DNA of 64,000 nucleotides from Endocalyx cinctus (taxonomy: Eukaryota > Ascomycota > Sordariomycetes > Amphisphaeriales > Apiosporaceae). This document shows positions 22,768 through 35,400 of the stretch, one piece after another. How positions within the stretch are numbered: the first letter of the stretch is position 1; each line of letters starts with the position of its first letter. The stretch lies in assembly GCA_001600455.1 (NCBI GenBank), contig BCKC01000009.1, positions 1,178,001 through 1,242,000 of the forward strand, in the 5' to 3' direction. The position numbers were made by a program, and so were the translations under genes. The notes under the pieces were generated by a model. That model searched no databases. It saw only the letters and a list, made by a program, of their open reading frames with translations, and was not told the DNA's origin.

Positions 22768-25392
22768 TCAAGACATCAAAGCCGGCGGCCAAGGAAACAT
22801 GACGTCCCGTTGGGCCTGGCCCTCGAAGAAGCAGAGGCCGTTAAGCCAGCGCCTGATATACAACTTCGGCACGGGCGGAGCCAGCTCCTTCGCTTCCTCG
22901 ACGCTGGTCTCGCTGCCGCTGCTCTGGGACAGCGTGAGCGAGGGGGAAGGCGAGGACGAGGACGGCGAGGACGGGGAAGGGGACCACTCGACGTCGACTT
23001 CGAGCGAGACGTGCTTGTGCAGGTCGCCCCAAGGGCCGCCCTGGGCCCGCCTCGTCGAGGTGAAGACGTAGGTCGGCGGCGGGTTGTCGCGCTCGGATTC
23101 TTCCCAAACGTCCGAATCCCCGTCGCCGCCGTCGTCGTCCTCGTCGCCGTGGCGGGTCCCCACGAAGATGGCCGTGTAAGGCACGTAGTCGTCGTCTTCG
23201 TCTTCTTCCGCTCCTTTCCCCTTCGGCCCGTCGCGCGGCGGCTGGTAGCGCGGTGGGTAGACCATGGTGGCCAGGCGGAGCGGTCTCCCGTCCAGCAACG
23301 CCTCCTCGACCTCGTTCGCCATCCACTCGCGCCATTCCCAAGGCCGGTGCGGCTGCTGCTGGCCTCGGCCGCCGCCCGCCGAAAAGACGTAAGGGGCGTG
23401 CCGCCTCGAGTTACCTTGGGTAAAGGAAGAAGAGAAGGAAGAGGAGGTGGAGGAAGGTCTCGAGGAAGAGGGGAACGGCTTCCGAGGGTGGTGAAGCGCA
23501 TCTTCCTGTTGTCGACGTGCCCAATCTAGGATTCTCGTGGAGAGTTCCGAGTAGGAGGCCCCGTACTCCCGGTAGTGAAGCTCCGTCGCGAGCGTCTCGA
23601 GCGGCGTCAACGTGCTGAACTTGGCCGTGCGCAGCGGCGGGCGACGGATTACTCTACCCAGTTTCCACAGGTGGCCCCGTGTGAGCGTCCCTTCGGCCGT
23701 GAGCTGCGGATCGACGAAGCGGCAGCTCTTAATGAATGTCAGCTCCTCGTCGATCGGCGGTCGGAAAGTATTAAGGGATTGTTTGCTGTGAAAGACACAA
23801 TTGATGTTAACGAATTATCTTTTTTTCTCCCTCTTTTTCTCTCTCTCTACAAACGTCTACCTCATCAAAAGAATAGGACATTCCACGCCCTATTCTTCAT
23901 CAATGACTCTTTACCATGCGCAAAGAGATAACCACGCTAATAGGACCAAAAGGATTTCGGATACAAAAATTACTTACTACAGAGCTTGTTAGCGCCTGGA
24001 AGGGAAATGGGATTTATTAGTACGTACCGATATGTAGGACAAGATATCTTGTTTCAGATTACCCCGACACCGAGAGGGCTTATTCTCCAAAATCTCGCCG
24101 TTCATAAGATACAAGGACAACATGGACAAGCTGAGACTGCAGCCGTGCTTATCCAAGGCCTTCGTATCGAGACGCGCCGGGTATCCGCAGCAGTTAGCGG
24201 CGATGGCGAGGCGTTCCGACTCGGTCGTGATCCCGCGCTCGCGACCGCCTATGTCGGCGAAGATGGTCGGGGACATGGAGCAGGAGATGGCGTGAGGTCC
24301 AGGGGAGTACTCCTCCCGGAGGAGGACGTTGTACTTACCGGCGGCGCGGAGGATCTTGTTGCAGATGGCCGCGTCCCCGCCGTTCTTCCGGTACGAGAGG
24401 CAGAACTCGGTCGCCTGCTTCCTGAACTGGGTCGACTTGACGCAGATCTCGCCCACGAGGGTGCCGAGCAAGGGGCGGTTCGAGAAATCTCTCGCCTCCC
24501 GCTTGCTGTGCTCGAGCGCGTTGCCGTGCGGGAGGAGCAGCGTCATCCGGGTCGAGGCCTTGTAATCCTCCTGGAAGGTCCACGCCCGCGTCCACCAGAG
24601 GTCCGAGGTGATATCTTCGAGGAGGGCGAGCGTGGCGGGCTCGTCCCCGGGGCGGACGTCGCCCAGCATGAGGCTGACGAGGAGGTCGAGCTCCTCCGAG
24701 GTCTCGATGGCGCGGGTCAGCAGAGCGACGGGCCTCTTGCTCAGGCTGTACACGAAGTGCATGCTCTGGATCGCCGTCAGCTTCTCGGCCTCGTCCTCCT
24801 GGTCGATGCATTCGCGGTCGATCCAGACGTTGGGGCAGTCGACGTGGTCGGCGAACTTCAGCACCCGCTTCCAGACGCCGTCCCTGACGTTGCTGGGCGC
24901 GGGAGGTTGGCCGGTCTCGCGGGCCTCGACCCGGTAAGAACCGACGGACGGGTCGCGTCCGGATTCGGGGAGCTCCTCCTCGGAGGGTTCCCACGTATAG
25001 GAGACGGCGACATAGTCTCTTCCGGCGATGGGGTCCGCTATGGGGTCGAGGTAGGTCCTCCTCAAAATTTCAGCGGGGCGAGACGAGGAGGATGACGATG
25101 ATGTAGCTGCTACGTTGCCGTTGTTATTACTGCCACTGCTACTAGTATGATTATGAGCTAGTAGGCGACGACGTTTGCCACTCGGTTCCTCGTCGGCGGC
25201 GGTGGCTAGGTAGAGACATTGGAGTGACCTGATCCAATTGTCTTTGGAGAAGGAACGTCTCTTATTCTGAATGTCTAAGATGGATGAGACGATTGACGTT
25301 CCATTCTCCTTCCGAATTTGGCCGAGGGGCTTGGAGGTGTCATGAACCACTGCATGATGATGGTGATGAGTCAACCCTTTCTCGGTGGACAT
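22768..25392 (-). CDS. HET-domain (heterokaryon incompatibility) protein
   Basis: HET proteins act in fungal allorecognition, where they can trigger death of fused cells. The specific partner cannot be told from sequence. Exon 1 (25392 to about 24028, ~455 codons) has a low-complexity Ser/Asn-rich N-terminus, then the HET domain: YVAVSYTW, VWIDRECIDQED, then SMHFVYSLSKRPVALL and WWTRAWTFQEDY. It ends in MLSLYLMNGEI and KQDILSYIS. The last exon (23785-22768, 339 codons) gives KQSLNTFRPPIDEELTFIK, RGHLWKLGRVI, a Ser-rich acidic linker and a C-terminal YIRRWLNGLCFFEGQAQRD block. The intervening ~240 bases must be spliced, but the obvious donor (GTACGT at 24027) leaves phase 0 while the last exon needs two carried-over bases. 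A micro-exon, a weaker donor (GTCCTA), or a small indel could explain this. GC content is high. Domain calls are firm; the exact protein across the junction is not. Confidence 0.85.
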
Positions 25393-25949
25393 GCTCTATG
25401 GCTGGCTGAACCAGGTTCTTCGAGGTAGTAGTAGCCTCGTCCATAAACGAATATCCACGCACACACATACGTACACACCAATTATGCTGAAATATCCCCC
25501 TGATTACATAGATGATTGACCAATTAACGTAAAAATAAATAAATGCGATATATTAAACAATATGGTAATAAATACCGTAATAAGAATTAGTCTTCCGATT
25601 CTTTTTTTTTTTTTATCTTATAAACTTGGCAATGCAAAAACAATTGAGTCTTCTACAAAATAAGAAAAGAGAAAAATTTACGCAGGTGTCTTTTTTTTCT
25701 GTCTCACGTAAACGAAACGGGACTGGGAAGGATTTTTTTTTTCGGTGGCTCGTGTGCTTAGCACATCGCTGTAAAAGTCTTGGCTTTCTTCCCTTTCCGG
25801 AGCGTATATATTAGCACCCTATTAAGGGGGTTTTAAGGGGATCGTTAGCCATAAGAAGTTCGCTATTGGCGGTTGACGGTTTATCAACCGGGTCATCGAG
25901 AATAGCTACGCTATAAAACAAATACGGGTAGTATAGGTAAGTACCTAAC
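25393..25949. other. Intergenic, HET promoter side
   Basis: AT-rich sequence upstream of the HET gene, with T-runs at about 25602 and 25690. The left copy of the target-site duplication (CTAAC, 25945-25949) of the adjoining foldback element lies at its right edge. I see no gene. Confidence 0.55.
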
Positions 25950-26399
25950 CAGGCGGTGCGCAAAATTGACCGCGCACAGGCCTAATGCCACCAAAACTTA
26001 CCTACTTTACCTCCCATTCTTTTATATATAACGAAATAAGATATGTACGATATTTATACCGTTAAAAAGAGAAAATCGAGACGAGTACGACGGTCTTTTT
26101 AATCTTTTATTATGTTACATATTCGTAGTATTAATCTACATAACGGCGTAATACGGTTATTTAGCACTAATTCCCCCACTATAAAACTACGTATCAAATA
26201 TTTATTTCATATTTTTAAAGTCAAATAAGACGTAAAAAGTAAAATAAAAAAAACTTTTATAATCTCCTCGTTTTTCTCTTTTTAACGGTATAAATATTAT
26301 ATATATATATGACTCTGTTATGTATGAAAGAATGAAAGGTGAAGTAGGTAAGTTTTGGTGGCATCAAGCCTGTGCGCGGTCAATTTTGCGCACCGCCTG
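25950..26399. mobile_element. MITE-like foldback element with long inverted repeats
   Basis: A 450-base non-coding element. Its ends, starting CAGGCGGTGCGCAAAATTG and ending with the inverse complement, match for about 130 bases on each side. The outer 30 bases are identical. Further in, the arms share the ACCAAAACTTACCTACTT block and an inner TATTTATACCGTTAAAAAGA block (about 26073 and, inverted, about 26280). The element is flanked by CTAAC on both sides (25945-25949 and 26400-26404), a likely 5-base target duplication. It has no open frame of note, so it would depend on a transposase elsewhere. Arm differences are mainly C/T or G/A transitions, as expected after RIP-type mutation. The superfamily cannot be assigned from one copy. 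Confidence 0.85.
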
Positions 26400-26404
26400 C
26401 TAAC

Positions 26405-29400
26405 GTAGTATAGGGTCGTAGCTAAGGACTATCTTGCTACCAGTTAATCTAGCCTTCATCCCACCTAAGAAATGAAATTGGAATTGACAACAGAAATGAA
26501 GATATCCATTTAGGTATACTTTTTCTGAAATATAATAAATAACAAGATATTAATAAGAGAACTCTTATATATCAGTTATCCCAGAGTCAGAATAGATTTT
26601 TAGAAAATGAGGAGATAAAGAAAGGAAATGCCGGTTTCAACTCCCAGAAGATACGAGAGGAAAAAAGCTACGATCACGAAAGGTTACTTTAGTATCGGAT
26701 CCAATGTATAAAATCTTCATTATACATTACATTTTGAATAGTTTTTGAACACGAACCTTGATTTCTAATTGCAGGTTATTATAATACCCCCTTTCAATAT
26801 TCAAATTCTATTCTGCAACACGGACACGAAGGAAGCAATAATAAAGGATAATAAGATCCTAGATCGGATGGAAATGTATGATAAAGATAAGGTTTTTGCT
26901 CTCTAACGTAGTGTTGTCGAAAATTCATCCAGCACCTGGGCATGTTTGTCTCGGGAAAAAAAATCTCAAAATGATATCCTAAACGTTTTACGGTGACCAT
27001 AACCGGCGCGATGCTACGCTACGCCCTTGGATAGACCAGCCCATCGCTAAACGTAACCGAAACCCACCTGTTGAAGCAACGAGACGACCAGATGTGCGGG
27101 GGAAGAGGAGACGATGAGAGACAATATCGTCTGGAGTTTCGAAATTTCAAGTTCAAAACCCAGAATACCACCGGCATTGCAGGTTGTATTATACATAACC
27201 TACCTATACTATACTACACTATATCTTCATTATATAGTAAGAGCCAAGTAACAGAAGAAGATGAAGAGGAGTAAAAACCCCCACTCGGCACCGGTTGTAA
27301 GACTCCGATATGGTATGTTATCCGTACTACGCATTAAAGGCATGCGACTTCACGATTTCATGTTTTCTTGAAGTTTTTGCTACTATCAGTGTGACTCGAC
27401 GGGGTGTCGATGCGGCGGAACACTGCAGTAAACTAGTATATCACCCAATAACTACCGTCAACTAAGGTTGACTGCTACTCACCGCCAGGACTTCCTACGC
27501 GTATTGTATCCGGCTAGGAGTCGGAGAGATACGTACGTGTGAAAAGTACCACACCTCGTCCGATTTCCAAAACTTCTCAGGTATCGCAGGAGGAAGGGCA
27601 ATTAATGCGATTCTAAACTCCCGACAAAAAAAAAAAGAAGCAATTAGGCCTCCAAGTAGTATACTCCTGGACAGGCCCTAAAAGCGATTCTTCTACCATC
27701 TGCTATAACCCCCCAGCGAGTCGCTTGCTGCGTGGGTTAAAAACGGGTTGAGAAGGATAGACGATTAGAGCACCATCAACTGCACCTGCTCGTTAGGTAG
27801 ACCGTAGCTTACGAGTATTTTAGGATGATTACCGGCCAATCCTATGAGAATCGGGTAGGTACATTAGGGAAAATCACTCTCTGATCTGCCCTTGCATGCC
27901 TGGCATTTTGACGATAATCCTGTTCAAACAGAAGTACCTATGGTACGCTGGTTTAAAAATGGAATATTTCCTCGTCATTTTTTTGCACGCTAGTGTCATC
28001 AGTCAACGCAAGAAAAAAAAGTCCCGGCGTCGATCTCACGAACAAGGACAAGGACTCGGGATGTCGTGTTCTTTCTGTCGTCCCGAGTTTCATCATCTTG
28101 ACCAGTCATCGAGGGGGAAAAGCTTAAAAGGGTATCCGCACAGTTTTTAGCACACTCGAGAAGAACCTTGGCAGAAATGTTCGTTTGAGGATGAACTGAT
28201 GGACAGGATACACGCAATGCACACACGTAGAACGAAACGCAGGTAGAAAACCTGGATACCGGAAAAATAAAATAGAAGAATAAGAATAACAGCAACGTCA
28301 TTCGGTGTTACCATCCTTCGGTAGGACCGTTTATGGATTATTATTATTTTCTTTTAAATCTTGCGTGGACGGCAACACCAGCAAAAAAAAGAAGGAAAAA
28401 TAAAAAAATCTTGAGGAATAACGGCCCGCTGTAACATGGATTGAAAGAGGGACTAAAGATATCAAATGATATATAATAGGCATGTGAATATCTGTGGGGT
28501 TTCCCGTAGAGGATGGGATAACTGACTGGAATAACTTGACTGCACCGCCTCGAGCTGACAATCCATTTATCGCAGTTGGTGGCAACGGTGACGGCGACGT
28601 CCGGGGGCCAAAAAAGGTGGCCTTAACAACTACAATTCGTTCGTTCAATTATCCATATCTAGATTGGATAATAATAAAAAAAAAGTCACTTGATGTTGGA
28701 GTAAATCTGTACTAGGAGATAAAATCAATGTGGGATGGATGGACATTGGAAAGGATATATTTAGAAAGCATATTTTGAAGTTGAAAAAAAAAAGGTACAC
28801 TGTTTATCCACAGATCTTGGTTACTTTACCTCACACGGCAGCAAAGCCTGCACGGTATATACCAACTACTCCATACCTAAGTGCACATTAGTCGACAAGT
28901 TAGCTTTAGTAAATGCCTTGGCTTTTTATCTGAATTGAGATCTAGACTGGATTGAGATCTAAAGCTTGAACTATCAGACGTTTTAGTTCATTATGTTCGT
29001 ATCTGTTCAATTAATGTAGTAATTTAGATAATTGACAGGAAACGTGGGTAACTCTCCCCGAATGAACTGGTGGTTATGCCAACGTGTCATATATATATAT
29101 ATCCCTCGTTTCAGAATATGATTTAAGATAGAGAACGTCTCCATTCGAGGTTACGTTAGCAAGTCCGCTACTTACTACACTACGACCAGTAGACAAAGCG
29201 TCGGTGTTATTAGACGGTGGGTCGATTTGATACACTTTATCGAATGAAAACTAGTTTTTGGAACCTAATCAAAGTTAATCTTTCGGCCGGGAAAGAGGAA
29301 AATAATAATAATCATTGTCGTCAAGATGAGCGACGCGACTGAGCAAAGTCAGTGGGGTGAGGCTGATTGAAAGTATCGGACTCTATGCCGCTGCTACTAG

Positions 29401-32400
29401 TAGTCGATTAGGATAAACAGCCGTGCTCGGTGTCTCTATCCGTGTTACATCGTGGCGATATGATATGTTTTTTTTATCGTGTTTGCTTTCTTCTCTCCGT
29501 CTTTCCCCAGAGATCAAGATTCAAAGGGGGCCAGAGAGCGAAACGATCAAGAGAGCAGCGAGAAATTTCCGTGAATTAAACCCGGTAAACAGCATCCTTT
29601 CTTGTTGACCGAGCCCGAGCGCCTGGATGGGCAGACGGATTGACTTTACAGCGACGATCAAGATCCTTCGTTCCTATAATGATGTACGATGCTTTCGGAG
29701 TACGTAAATTAATTGGATTACGTATGTAAATCATTTCATCCGAGTACATGGGTTTTTTGACCCCCCCCCTTTTGAATCATGCAATTGAGAACCCCATTAC
29801 AGAGTAAGCAACGTAAGTCTAGATTACACAGCATTGATAATTGTTTTATGTTATGTATGCGTACAAATATGCGTCTGTATCAAAGAAGAAGAAAAAAGAA
29901 AGGAAAAACTATATTCATTACATTCGGTGAATTTTCAGCCTCCCCCCATGCATTGCAGTACATTAGCACCGATGGTTTGGTTGTTTCTAGAACTACATCT
30001 AGCCCTCTGATGTATCGTATGTCTTCGATCAAACTGCGAGCCTTGGAACCTGTCTTCTTTCATCACTCTCTTATTTTATTTTAGGTGACGGGCCGAATAA
30101 TCTGTATAGTAGTTAATAGGTTTCTGGGCAGCCTTGGCCCTATGGGCTTGCTTACATACATCCATGGATAGTATTTATGTTTCGGTGATTGTCTCTTCGG
30201 CTGGATTAATTGCTTTTCTTTTTTATCCGAAACCTTCACCCATGCAGCGAACGCTGAAAAAAAATTGAACCAAGCCCAGAATTTTATGCTTTCCGAGTCA
30301 TCACTCAATCTATTCAGCTTTTTTAGCGTTCTGCGTGTTCCTCGCGGAATGCGGAAGCGGGGGATGTCGGGTTTAAGTCCCTAATGGGGAAAGTCAGGGG
30401 GCCTTCTAGAAACCTTCCACTGGGAAAAAAAAATAAGAAAGGAAGAAAAGTAATCGGCCAGATTACTTCTTCTTCCTCTTGCATTATCACACCCGTCACA
30501 TATACCGTAATATTTGGTTTTCTTCAGTCCCTCACGGCGCGATTGTATGGTAAGGGTGGGAAAATATGCATACGTATGTATGTTATAGTACCGTATACAT
30601 AATTGTTGGGAAATTTGAACTTTTCCAAGCATACACACGTAATATTGGGACCCGGGAGAATGGTTATAGCGGGACCGTCACTTCGGTGTTATTGCCATAA
30701 CCGCTCGCGAATCGAATGTGCGTTGAGGATGTTATGCTATCTTCGTCCACTCGGAATTCTAGAATCTTAGGCAAGACCATGGAGTACAGCTCTCGACGCT
30801 AAATGGACAGGAACGGAGGAAGAATGAGGGGACCAACACCTTGGGGTTTGGGGTATTGCAAATAACTAGCCAAGCAGAGCTGAGATAAATGGCATCATGG
30901 CGAAGTAGGTAGAGGAGACCAACAACACGGTGCCCAGATGGAAAGGCATTTTTCCACGGAAAAGAACTTCGATTAGGTACTCTGCTCCTTGGGTGATAGC
31001 CTAATTGTAAAAGACTCTTCCCCCGAGTGTGACGTAAGAAAAAAATGATATGCTTAAAAGTTATACTACCTGAGTTCGACGTTAGACAGAAGAAAAAAAA
31101 AAAAAAAAAAAAAAAAAAAGGTCCCTCAAGTGATGCGTCTAGTATAAACGCCACGAGAAAGAGCGTTGCCAATAACGTGCCGAAATCACGATCACCACGT
31201 GCCAGCGCTTTTGATAGGATGCTATCTAATATAAAGACCCCCCTATGTATAGTAGTACCCGTCGTCTGGGAAGAATACCACTCGTCTGATTATATCTCGC
31301 AGTGCACAGCAGCAGAGACGCCACTAGTTCCAAAGTCAGTCCTAGGTTGGGCGACAAACCTCTCTACCGAAAAACAAAAATACAATGCATAGATAATTTA
31401 GTACTGTGAAATAATATATTATCTTGTATTATATAACATCTTACCGCGTGGTAATAAACTGTCCAAGTATTATCTTATGCGTTACTTATCCCACATAGCA
31501 CACGGACCAAGTATAGAGAGAAATTTCCCTGTTATGCAAAGCCATACGTTTTGCAGCTATAGTTCGCCAAGTAATTGGACTTTCTATGGTTAATAAACCA
31601 CATTATAGGTCATAAAGCGCGATATCGAAATATCGGTGGAGCAATAAGGGGCGCCATGTGTATGCGATGTAATATGGTGTTATGGTACGGCTTTCTGCGC
31701 AGAAACTTAGTGTGAGATTAAGCCCGGACGGCTCACCTGCTCCGACCCCCGAGCCAACTCCATCCGAAAAGGCTCGCGTAGAGCTGGTATAAAACAGACT
31801 GTTATCTATACTACACCAAGAGGTGTTCCGGCGAAATGGGTCAAAGACCGCTTGGACGTCCCTAACTGCCTAGCTTACCACATTGACAGTTGTTCTGGAT
31901 TTACTTGATTCTAGTGCGAACGATGGGAGCCTTTCGTCATAAAAAGTTGGAATGATTTCCTCCAAGGGGGTCTGTCGTCATAGCGCTCAACGCTTCCTCA
32001 CTTCGATAGTGCGAACATTTCTAGAGAAGGGGAGTTTGAGTTGATTTGCAGCGGGTCTTGTGTACTTTGCAGCATCGAAGTGTGTTTGGGCGACAGAAAA
32101 AAAAGGGGGGGTTAGAAGAAACGAGAAGAAAGCAGAAAATAAGAGACAGAAAGGCCGGTTGGCCAGTAAGACCGTGATATTGAGAAGTCGTATTCTGAGT
32201 GGTTGTGTAGGGTATGTGCGAGGTTGTGTAATGCAGACGCAAGGGGATACTCTACTATTACTGGCCTATTTTCAACACTGTGGTACGGAAGGGCTGTATA
32301 CTCCACCGAACAACCTATCCAATAACCAAAGCTCGTTTAATGTGGCGTTATCTGCGTACAACTTCAAGTGTTAATTTCGACAGATTTTCTGACAATATCT

Positions 32401-35400
32401 CGTGTCCTGCTTGAATTATATTACCGTCCATTGCAAGGGACGTCTTAAAATGTCACTCTTAATTGTTTTTTTTTTTTTTTAAAAAAAAAAAAAATTCACT
32501 CGGTGTTGAAGCACGTAAGAAGAAATTAATTGACGAATCCGAATCACCCGAGGACTCATCTTTCTTATTTTTAGCGTGATGTGATAATAGCGCAAATCCA
32601 CGATGATCACCTTTGGAGTAGCATAGCATAGGATACAGTAGTGTAGTGCAGTGTAGTGTAGGACAAGAGAAAAGAAGAAACAAAAATTTTCTCCTATCCC
32701 TCCTGATTAACCGGGGTAATGGGACAAGGGGACTTTTCTTTTCGGAACCATCTACCGAGCAGGATTCATCAGAAAGAGTGCATTTCTTATCATTGGGAAG
32801 ATTGGGCAGTTTGGGGTGGGAATTGTGGGCTTGGCTAGGTGGATTCTCTAGTGTACGCACAACGGTTGAAAAAAAAAAAAACTGAAGATGATGGATACAT
32901 CGTTACCTTATCACACTGCATAATCGTTGGAGTACATAGCACCTTGTTCACAGCGTCGCATTGTATCAGGATATTCGTGCCATAGTCTTATCAAGGCAGC
33001 AAGTGTGAGATATTACACTACCTGGCACGGGAGCTTTCACAGGGCTGAGACATACATACCTTAACTTGAACGCTTCCCGCTCCGGTACCGTATGAAAACG
33101 AACTTTAAAATGCAATGCACAAACAACAGATTTCGAAAGAGCTAGACGCACCGGAGTCTCAGGTGATGGTGGGTGTCGAGACAGAAATCTTGGTGTGGTA
33201 GTAGACGGCGATGATAGAAATCATAGATGCGAGACATGTATCGGTATATCCGCCACGATGGTCTCGAATAAATCAGCCCGTACCAACGGTGGACAATACG
33301 CTACTATGTAGCTGATCAGCGATGCTGCTGTTGGTTTTTCTGCCCAAGACACAAGGATGATTCTGGAAGGCCATTGTGTTACCTCCGCCTAGTGTAAAAT
33401 ATGGTTTTAGCCTATCACTCGTATAACCCCTTCCACGCAAGTCGCGTTTAACACGGAGGCGAAGTGGTCTTTTTTTTTTTTTTTTTTTTGTCGGTTATAG
33501 TGTAATGGATGGATATGCCTAGATTTATTCAAAGCGTGCCGGTCCTCCCTCTTACGTGCATTTCCTGTCCGTCTTACGTATTTCGGTTTAGGGGTAATGA
33601 AATGATTGCGTTCTGCGAATCATATTGTGTAAATTATATTGTACCCAGAAAAAAAAAAGAATAAAGATGGAGAGCAAGCTTGGATCTCGGGATCGAAACT
33701 ATCTGCAGGTACGAGCTGACTGTGCTCGATTCTCAGCGTATCAACCAGTTTTTAGCCTTTGCGCTACAGTCTTACTTATGTCCAACACGGCCAATAATCC
33801 GAGCATAATAGAATGATTGATTGAAGTTGCGGGTACGTAGCGCATATACGTAATAAACACGACTACCAACGAGAAATAAAAAGAAGACGAGTTATATTCA
33901 TATTTATAAGGGGATGAGTCCGATTGGATCTGTACCTACGTATGATGATGTTTCCGCAGCTCGGCTAATTCATTTCTGAACAAGTATACTAACACCTACA
34001 GGCGTGCTGGACAAAGATCACCGAATAGACTTATAATTAGGATTACTTTCGGTCTCGCAAAAAGAAGAGATGTAGTCCTACATATATAACAATGATGGCA
34101 TCTGAATAGTTGAAGTTTACCTCTTATTTGAATTTGGTGAAGTTATAGTAATGCCAAGTTGAAGATGCATAATTATAATGAAAATAAAAGAGATGACAAA
34201 ATCACAATCAATGCAGGGAGTTAGCGTATGATTACATACTTGTAAGTGTAGTAAATATAATTTTAATGATAAATATAGTGTTATGTAGTATAAAACCATA
34301 GGGTAAGAATTGGAATATTTGGAGTGCCCCAAGTTAAGAATAGCGTACCCTAACATACCCTAACATAACGCAATATACCCTACAAGTGTAGCGTATATAT
34401 ACACTATAAATAAAACATAAGATAGTGACGAGGTATCTAACTAAGTTAGTAAATAACTCCAATGCGTCAGGTCTGTCAAATATAGTGTATTTATCCTGAA
34501 AATAATTCACTAACTAGAATAAGATGATGGTCTTTTTTTTTTTTTTTTCTTCGTACACTCACATTTCAAAAGGATGAGCCAAGATGAATCCTTCAGAATA
34601 AATGTAGTATCCCGTTTTTCTATACATCCGTACCACCTTAAAACAAACACATATATTTAAAAGTATTTTATGGTACGCTATAACAAGACCGGAGGTGTCC
34701 GAACTACTTGTAAAGGACAAAAAAAGGTCCTATTCCAGCCACCGTATTCAGACCATTACGATACGCTAAAGGTCGTACACACCCTCTTTACACCTCTCCC
34801 GTCTGACCTGCATGAACTACCTTACAACATACCTAGGTGCCGAGGGACGTTGTTCATTTTCTATTCTTCGGCATCGGCGTAAATTGTCATACCCAACAAC
34901 ATGCACGTACTCGTAACACACGCACACACGCTGCGCTTTTTCTATTTTTTTTTTTTTTTCTATTTTCCTCTCGCCTAAACCGTAGTGTGTGTATACTACA
35001 TTCCCACCCCAACTCCCCATAATCACGTTGTATTGAATAATACGCCGCCGTAACCGTTAATATTACATTACAAAGTACACCACGCTACATTACATAAATA
35101 CGCTATCAAAAAAATGATGAAGGGGTTTAGTTAGTATACTTGTAGATCAACTACCTATTACTCTAACGAGCTAGTCATGAGCAGGATCCCCAGTCTAATA
35201 AGAGAGCTTTTATGTCCTGCTATATCCATTCTCGACCTCGCTACGCTACCTTGAAAAGCTGACAGCCTATACCTTCAAGGAAGAGGGAGCACCAAAGAGA
35301 AGCAAAAACAATAGTAATTATGTATATCCTAGTCTATATGGAACTGAAAGCTGGGCAACTTCCCATTACACTTTTTTAATCCATGCTCATTTGCCCTGGC

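Noticed and set aside
22561..23529. A 322-codon plus-strand open frame
   Set aside because: It lies antisense to the last HET exon, is Arg/Gly/Val-rich from GC-biased shadow reading, and has no domain; the minus strand has clear HET-family blocks.
23986..25095. A 369-codon plus-strand open frame
   Set aside because: It is the shadow of the HET-domain exon on the opposite strand; the composition is the mirror of GC-rich codons.
34340..34375. Two CCCTAA units resembling a telomere repeat
   Set aside because: There are only two imperfectly spaced units (ACCCTAACAT type) with no array; a chance match or a tiny interstitial relic at best.
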